Source: Austropuccinia psidii
Lineage: Eukaryota; Basidiomycota; Pucciniomycetes; Pucciniales; Sphaerophragmiaceae
DNA: 64,000 nt
Assembly: GCA_023105745.1 (NCBI GenBank)
Contig: JALGQZ010000001.1
Coordinates: 39,766,082-39,830,081 of the forward strand
Direction of reading: 5' to 3'
Below the pieces are notes generated by a model. That model made no database searches and was not told the origin of the DNA. It was given only the letters and a program-made list of their open reading frames with translations. This document shows, piece by piece, positions 58,780 through 64,000 of the stretch. The position numbers and the translations under genes are program-made. The stretch's first letter is position 1, and each line of letters begins with the position of its first letter.

Positions 58780-60800
58780 CCTTGTCCAAAGATGTTGTAA
58801 ATACTTTAACAGAAATTAAAAATAGTATATTACCTCTAAAAGAAATTAAAGACAGTTTATTATCACTACAAGAAATAAATAACAATTTATCTTCTTTAAC
58901 AAAAATTGTTGTACAAAACAAGAAAGAAATTGACAACATTAAGTTTATTGTTGAAAATAATAAACCAAAAAATTTAATTGACAATACTCAAAAATTAATA
59001 CAAGGACAACAAGAATTGTATAAATACATAAAAGATATCAAAGATAAGACTTTGACAATCAATTATGATGTGAGTATTGACAATCTTACAGAAAAATTAA
59101 ATAAATTAAGTATTTCTGTAGAAAAATTTGAAGAAAAGACTTCATCACACCAAAAATTACTTTTGGACCATGTAGAAAAAAGTGATGAAGCAAGAATGCA
59201 TCTGAAAGATGATATTCAAAGTGAAATAAGGCTTATTACTGAAAAAATGGATAAAATTAATGAGGCTAATTTAAATATGCCAAAGTTATCAACACCATTT
59301 TCTCATATAAGAAGCCCTGTTAAAACAAAAGAGGAATTGTCAAATCCTTTCATAACAGACTTGAGTCACCAAGACAATAACCAAGTCTTAATGAAAGAAG
59401 CACCTCAATTGAAAGAATGGCCAACATTCACAGGAGAAGGTGAATATGACCACATGTCATTTATTAAAACAATTGACATGTTACAAGAAGACTATGCCAT
59501 ACCAGATGAATTAATCACTGCAAGATTACATTCATTATTTGAGAAATCTGCAAAAAGATGGTATTATGGCATAAGACAGACAAATGGTAAAAATACCTGG
59601 TCTTGGTGGAAACAAGAAATAATCACCAAGTGGGCAAATGATGCCTGGAGGTATAAGATAGAAAATGCATTTGAAAACTCTTTCTTTGACCCAGAGAAAG
59701 ATAAACCTTTAACTTGGTTCTTAAAACAAGTTGAAAGGCTTAATGCACTGTACCCAGAAATGTCACAGAAGATGGTGCATATGAAAATACTTAAAAAATG
59801 TGGAGGGGAACTAGAACATGCCCTAAGAAGCAGGTGTATAGAACCATGCTCCACAGAAGAGTATATAAATGCACTAGAAGATATAGTGACAAGGACAAAA
59901 ATTGGCAGGACTTGGAAAAAATTGGACATTAAAAGCCCAAATAAACCATTTATCAAGAAAGATAAATCAAAAGAATCCTTTAAACCCAATACATCCAACA
60001 ATAATGAGCAAAGAAAATGCCATAAATGTGGAGGTATTGGACACTTAGCCAATAATTGCCTTAAAAAAGCAAAGATCAATGAAATTGTGGAAACAGAAAA
60101 CCACAATGACAAAGAAGAGGAATCTGACTCTGAAAAAGAGACAGAAGAGTCAGAGAGCTCTGAAAGTGATGAAATCAATATAATTAATGCACAAATTAAT
60201 AACATTGATATAATTTATGAAGTACTGGATGTTAACTCAAACATGCCACAAGTTGGAACATCTGACACAAATCTGACAAACATACAAGATGCCAAAATGT
60301 ATAGAACCAAACCTGCAAGAGGAATGGGATATACAGCTGGAAAATCAAGTATTAGTATTGTTATGGTTGATAACCAAGAAGGAAAGGTTAACTTGGATAC
60401 AGGAGCATATTGCACTTGTGTTGGCAAAAGTTATTTAAAAACCATTGTCCCAGACTGGCAAGAAAAACTTATGCCAATACAAGGTGTCAAATTTAGTAGT
60501 GCAAGTGAGAGCATGAAGCCCCTTGGAATAATTGATTTAACACTAATCTTTCCTCATCCCTCACAATGTGTCAGAATTAAAGTAGAGTTTGTAGTAATGG
60601 ACAACTGTACTAGTAATCATTTCATACTTGGGAATGACTACTTATCAATCTATGGTATAGATATCTCCAACCAAAAGGATAGATATTTTACCATAGGAGA
60701 TACTAAAAGACAAAAGTTTGGATTCTTAAATAACAAAAAACAAATCACAGTTATTAAGAATGAAGGTAAAAATTCCAGAAAAAGAACTTTTTATATCTGA
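58086..60800 (+). CDS. Gag and protease, element F
   Basis: 904 residues. The N-terminal ~230 residues overlap the accessory frame; a clear coiled coil with heptad-like repeats follows (~240-400, e.g. [20 protein letters not shown]). The capsid-like Gag domain spans ~440-600 ([19 protein letters not shown]), an intact CCHC knuckle [14 protein letters not shown] lies at ~644, a Glu/Ser-rich spacer comes next, and the protease motif [11 protein letters not shown] is at ~771. The start (M-x-TR-x-G) is conserved in B and C and lies 11 nt before the accessory acceptor. The frame ends 40 nt into pol, which is in the +1 frame; the overlap contains A-runs (GGTAAAAATT, AGAAAAAGAA). Confidence 0.93.
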   Translation: MTTRRGSQYSIQSDGAGLRSRIDPSKGKRKGNIPSGTESTQGSALSQRQVPEMPMISEPELELSMSNSNRYKSHSEGSDRHLHEPVQAVLHSIQGQRLGNAASNTPRSDELLAHPEKVPQRGGDSEILQWMESTVIQTSNQKNQGLSCQKERGNQGRSPSSFYQQASSQPTSPRREEEQEKALEETIFPKLQNPKNPKGCHGQCLQHGQNLDGIQGQGRAKNETTSFPKELTLSKDVVNTLTEIKNSILPLKEIKDSLLSLQEINNNLSSLTKIVVQNKKEIDNIKFIVENNKPKNLIDNTQKLIQGQQELYKYIKDIKDKTLTINYDVSIDNLTEKLNKLSISVEKFEEKTSSHQKLLLDHVEKSDEARMHLKDDIQSEIRLITEKMDKINEANLNMPKLSTPFSHIRSPVKTKEELSNPFITDLSHQDNNQVLMKEAPQLKEWPTFTGEGEYDHMSFIKTIDMLQEDYAIPDELITARLHSLFEKSAKRWYYGIRQTNGKNTWSWWKQEIITKWANDAWRYKIENAFENSFFDPEKDKPLTWFLKQVERLNALYPEMSQKMVHMKILKKCGGELEHALRSRCIEPCSTEEYINALEDIVTRTKIGRTWKKLDIKSPNKPFIKKDKSKESFKPNTSNNNEQRKCHKCGGIGHLANNCLKKAKINEIVETENHNDKEEESDSEKETEESESSESDEINIINAQINNIDIIYEVLDVNSNMPQVGTSDTNLTNIQDAKMYRTKPARGMGYTAGKSSISIVMVDNQEGKVNLDTGAYCTCVGKSYLKTIVPDWQEKLMPIQGVKFSSASESMKPLGIIDLTLIFPHPSQCVRIKVEFVVMDNCTSNHFILGNDYLSIYGIDISNQKDRYFTIGDTKRQKFGFLNNKKQITVIKNEGKNSRKRTFYI

Positions 60801-63800
60801 ACAACTCAAAGAGGCAGAATTCAATCAAGAATTAACAGAAAAAATGAAAGAAAAATTGATTGACCTCTTATTTAAGTATAAAAATGCCTTTGCAACTGAC
60901 AAAGAGCCACTAGGTGCCATAATTGGACATGAAGTGGATATAATTCTTAATGTAGAAAAACCTTACCCACCTTTATTAAGAAGACCTGCTTATCCAGCCA
61001 GTCCAAGAGCTAGAGAAGCCTTAGAGGTGCACATTAAAGAATTAATGGACCTTGGAGTATTAAGAAAGGTTGGACATAATGAGCAAGTAGAAGTTACTAC
61101 ACCTGTCATTATAACTTGGCATAATGGAAAATCAAGGATGGTAGGAGACTTCAGAGCCCTGAATACCTATACCATTCCAGACAGATATCCAATACCCAGA
61201 ATCCATGAGACATTGACCCAATTGTCACAAGCTAAGTTCATAACAGCTATGGATGCTCTTAAGGGTTTTCATCAAAATGTCTTAACAGACAATGCCAAGA
61301 AACTACTAAGAATAATAGTCCATTGTGGAATTTTTGAATACTTAAGAATGCCATTTGGGATAAAAAATGCACCTTCCCATTATCAAAGAATGATGAATAC
61401 CATATTTCCTGAAGAATTATCAGAAGGATGGTTAATAATCTACATTGATGATATCATAGTTTGCTCAGAAACTTGGGAAAATCACCTGACAAGACTAGAA
61501 AGGGTACTACAGAAAATAGTCCAAGTAAATATGAAAATTTCATTGAAAAAATGTCATTTTGCATATAGTGAATTAAAAGCCCTAGGACATGTAGTATCTG
61601 GCCTTAGTCTAGGCATAGACAAAAATAAAGTAGCAGCAGTACTACTTAAACCAATGCCTCAAACCAAAAAAGAAATGCAATCATTTCTAGGATTTGCTGG
61701 TTACTATAGACAGCATATAAAGGACTTTGCAAAGATTGCTAAATCCTTGTATAAGCTATGTGACCAACAAACAGTCTATGAGATGACAGAAGAAAGAGTC
61801 AAAGCATATGAAGAATTGAAAAATTCCTTAACAAATGCCCCATTTCTTCTAATGCCAGATTGGAAACTACCTTTTAAACTGTACATTGATGCTTGTGGAG
61901 AAGGACTAGGTGCTGCACTTCACCAAACACAAATTATCAATGATAAACCAGTGGAAGGACCAATTTGTTTCATTTCAAGGCAGATAAAGCCAACAGAAGC
62001 AAGGTATGGAGCAAGCCAAATGGAATGCTTATGCCTAGTGTGGGCTTTAGAAAAACTGCACTATTATTTGGATGGCACAGTATTTGATGTAATCACAGAC
62101 TGTAATGCTGTGAAATCACTATTAAATATGAAGACTCCAAATAGACATATGCTGAGATGGCAAATTGCTATCCAAGAAGATAGAGGAAATATGACTATTG
62201 TTCATAAATCTGGAAATATTCATAAAAATGCAGATGGTCTTAGCAGATGGGCTCTAGCAAATACCCCTGACAATCCAGCATGGGTACCACAAGAAGAGCA
62301 CCATATAGAAGGAATATGTGTTACAGACATTGGCACAGAATTCTTTAACCAAGTTAAAGAAAGCTATAAGACAGACAAAAATTGCCATATCTTAAGCCAA
62401 CTTCTAATGAAAGACTGCAAAGATCCATCACTTTCATCAAAACTAGATGAAATATGGAAAAAGGCATATGATGAAGGAAGATTTCACCTCCTTGATGGAA
62501 TCCTTTACCATAGAACAAAACACACATGTGTTATGGCCTTAACAGATAGAACACTAATAAACACTATTTTACATGAGTGTCATGATAGTGTTGCATCTGG
62601 ACATCTCTCAGAAGATAGGACACTAGAGAGGGTGAAAACCTGCTCTTGGTGGCCAAATTGGAAGAAAGATGTTGCAGAGTACTGCCAAACCTGTGACAGA
62701 TGTCAAAAAGCCAACAGAGCCACAGGAAAGAAATTTGGAATGATGATCCAAATCCAAGAACCAAAATCCCCATGGGAAATAGTTCATATGGATTGGGTAA
62801 CAGCCTTACCTCCAGGAGGAGACAGGAGTTATAATGCATGTCTAGTATTAGTTGACAGGTACAGTAAAACTCCCATGTTCTTACCATGTCATAAAGATGA
62901 CACAGCTATGGATACAGCCATAATGATATGGAATAAAGTCATTAGCCATACAGGCTTATTCCAAAATATTATAAGTGACAGAGACCCAAAGTTCACTTCA
63001 GCATTATGGACAAACCTCCATAACTTGTTTGGGACAAAGTTATCATTCTCAACAGCTTATCATCCTCAAACTGATGGTCTAGCAGAAAGAATGATACAAA
63101 CCCTAGAGGATATGATCAGAAGATTCTGTGCTTATGGGCTAGAATTCAAAGATTCTGATGGTTTTACCCATGATTGGTGTACACTAATACCAGCACTTGA
63201 ACTGGCATATAAGACATCAATCCATTCTTCTACTGGCAAAACACCAGCAATGCTAGAGAAAGGTTGGAATCCAAGACTTCCTTATGATACCCTCAAAAAG
63301 GACTTAGTGGATATACATCCAACAGCAAGCAGTTTCAAGATAATGCTTGACAAAGCAAGACACCATGCAAACAGATGCATGCAAGATTCTTTTAAATATG
63401 CAAAAGAAAAATGGGATAAAAGTCATAAACCACCTGACTTCAAAATAGGGGACTTGGTTTTAGTATCAACCCTTAATTTCAATAACATAAAAGGCCCAAA
63501 GAAATTGAAAGATTCCTTTGCAGGACCATTTATGATAAAAGCACTTCATGGACCCAATGCTGTGCAATTAGAACTCACAGGTGAACTAATGAACAAACAC
63601 CCAACTTTCCCAGTAAGTCTGATAAAACCTTATAGTTCAAGTGACAAGGAGTTATTTCCACTAAGAAATAAACCCCCACTTGAAATTCCCCCCTTGGAGG
63701 AAGGAGAGGAAAAGAAAATAGTAAAAGTCCTTAAAGAAAGAAGGACAAGAAACAAAAAAGAAAGGGAATACCTTGTGAGGTATAGAAACTCAACTCAAGA

Positions 63801-63885
63801 AGATGAATGGCTACTTGAGAAAGATATAACAAATGCTGATAAATTACTAAGAAGGTTCAGACATGAAAGAAAACCTGAAAAATAA
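60760..63885 (+). CDS. Pol (RT, RNase H, integrase, chromodomain), element F
   Basis: 1041 residues, +1 relative to gag. RT has YIDD near residue 227; RNase H has [15 protein letters not shown] (~375); integrase has HHCC (~605-648, ending [11 protein letters not shown]), MDW (~677), SDRD (~738), ERM (~775) and GPF (~921); the chromodomain-like tail spans ~986-1037 (REYLVRY, then [10 protein letters not shown]). No stop or frame break was seen inside, so this is a potentially functional enzyme set. It would be made as a Gag-Pol fusion; the ATG at 60760 is probably not used. The lengths match the corresponding part of B. Confidence 0.93.
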   Translation: MKVKIPEKELFISEQLKEAEFNQELTEKMKEKLIDLLFKYKNAFATDKEPLGAIIGHEVDIILNVEKPYPPLLRRPAYPASPRAREALEVHIKELMDLGVLRKVGHNEQVEVTTPVIITWHNGKSRMVGDFRALNTYTIPDRYPIPRIHETLTQLSQAKFITAMDALKGFHQNVLTDNAKKLLRIIVHCGIFEYLRMPFGIKNAPSHYQRMMNTIFPEELSEGWLIIYIDDIIVCSETWENHLTRLERVLQKIVQVNMKISLKKCHFAYSELKALGHVVSGLSLGIDKNKVAAVLLKPMPQTKKEMQSFLGFAGYYRQHIKDFAKIAKSLYKLCDQQTVYEMTEERVKAYEELKNSLTNAPFLLMPDWKLPFKLYIDACGEGLGAALHQTQIINDKPVEGPICFISRQIKPTEARYGASQMECLCLVWALEKLHYYLDGTVFDVITDCNAVKSLLNMKTPNRHMLRWQIAIQEDRGNMTIVHKSGNIHKNADGLSRWALANTPDNPAWVPQEEHHIEGICVTDIGTEFFNQVKESYKTDKNCHILSQLLMKDCKDPSLSSKLDEIWKKAYDEGRFHLLDGILYHRTKHTCVMALTDRTLINTILHECHDSVASGHLSEDRTLERVKTCSWWPNWKKDVAEYCQTCDRCQKANRATGKKFGMMIQIQEPKSPWEIVHMDWVTALPPGGDRSYNACLVLVDRYSKTPMFLPCHKDDTAMDTAIMIWNKVISHTGLFQNIISDRDPKFTSALWTNLHNLFGTKLSFSTAYHPQTDGLAERMIQTLEDMIRRFCAYGLEFKDSDGFTHDWCTLIPALELAYKTSIHSSTGKTPAMLEKGWNPRLPYDTLKKDLVDIHPTASSFKIMLDKARHHANRCMQDSFKYAKEKWDKSHKPPDFKIGDLVLVSTLNFNNIKGPKKLKDSFAGPFMIKALHGPNAVQLELTGELMNKHPTFPVSLIKPYSSSDKELFPLRNKPPLEIPPLEEGEEKKIVKVLKERRTRNKKEREYLVRYRNSTQEDEWLLEKDITNADKLLRRFRHERKPEK

Positions 63886-63968
63886 AAAGTTAAGCATTAT
63901 TGAGCTTCAAGACTAACAAAGTCTATTGAAGAGGTAGGACAGTGGATGATACCCTAATCACACATATC

Positions 63969-63985
63969 AGATTGTGGTACAATCT
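63969..63985 (+). promoter_or_regulatory. 3' hairpin before polypurine tract, element F
   Basis: AGATTGT-GGT-ACAATCT is a perfect 7-bp stem with a 3-nt loop. The polypurine tract (GGTGGTAGGG) begins at 63991 and the window ends before the LTR. Confidence 0.65.
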
Positions 63986-64000
63986 TTTTTGGTGGTAGGG

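Larger units (their letters stand above)
55333..64000 (+). mobile_element. Chromovirus 'element F' (Ty3/gypsy), 3' LTR outside window
   Basis: 5' LTR (55333-57356), primer-like site, leader, spliced accessory frame, gag-protease, pol, 3' hairpin and the start of the polypurine tract at the window end. All coding frames are open to full length. The preceding 5 bp are AAAGT, the expected target duplication. Related to B and C, with the same overlapping-gene design. Confidence 0.94.

Noticed and set aside
1..64000. tRNA, rRNA, CRISPR arrays and bacterial-type operon signals
   Set aside because: None was recognised; the gene structure and elements are eukaryotic.

Overview
The window looks like a retrotransposon-packed, AT-rich stretch of a fungal chromosome, most likely a rust fungus (Pucciniales; the style of the elements recalls large rust genomes such as Austropuccinia, which is inference, not a database match). 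The fungal call rests on one recognisable host gene, a three-exon DAD1 (DASH/Dam1 kinetochore ring subunit, 10514-11322), on chromodomain-bearing Ty3/gypsy elements (chromoviruses), and on short GT-AG introns.

Layout: 1-1801 is a decayed hAT transposase cut by the window edge. 3339-8730 holds LTR debris on the minus strand: one D-type LTR (3339-4832), then a C-type solo LTR (5370-8730) carrying a D-type solo LTR (5889-7306, perfect 5-bp duplication AGCAC). 8731-13806 is non-TE-like or unrecognised DNA around DAD1. 13807-34198 is a complete chromovirus, 'element C' (duplication GGAAA), whose 5' LTR is split by a younger complete copy, 'element B' (14639-24739, duplication ATACT; about two differences between its 1840-bp LTRs by eye). 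37413-53755 is a decayed minus-strand relative, 'element E', split by a second type of chromovirus, 'element D' (39502-48497, duplication CTGAG, gag and pol full of stops and frameshifts). E is broken at 53755 by a D-type LTR fragment (G), itself interrupted by an old LTR (K), which is interrupted by 'element F' (55333 to the window end; intact gag and pol, 3' LTR outside the window).

The main discovery candidate is shared by B, C and F (a remnant is visible in E): a second, spliced reading frame overlapping the start of gag in the +1 frame. It consists of an upstream exon, a short intron that contains the gag start codon, a middle exon, a second short intron at the same codon position and phase in all three elements (72, 63 and 66 nt, all multiples of three, so gag stays open), and a last exon with a conserved C-terminal helix. 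Unspliced RNA would make Gag-Pol; spliced RNA would lose the gag AUG and make a protein of about 250-270 residues with no family I recognise. This resembles the way retroviruses express accessory genes by splicing, and I know of no description of it for fungal Ty3/gypsy elements.

The elements otherwise show the usual parts: TGTGAG...CTTACA LTRs, a conserved primer-binding-like site directly after the 5' LTR, gag with a CCHC knuckle, aspartic protease, RT (YIDD), RNase H, integrase (HHCC, D-D-E, GPF), a C-terminal chromodomain-like segment, and a polypurine tract. B encodes Gag and Pol in one frame, whereas C and F have pol shifted in opposite directions. No rRNA, tRNA or CRISPR feature was seen.
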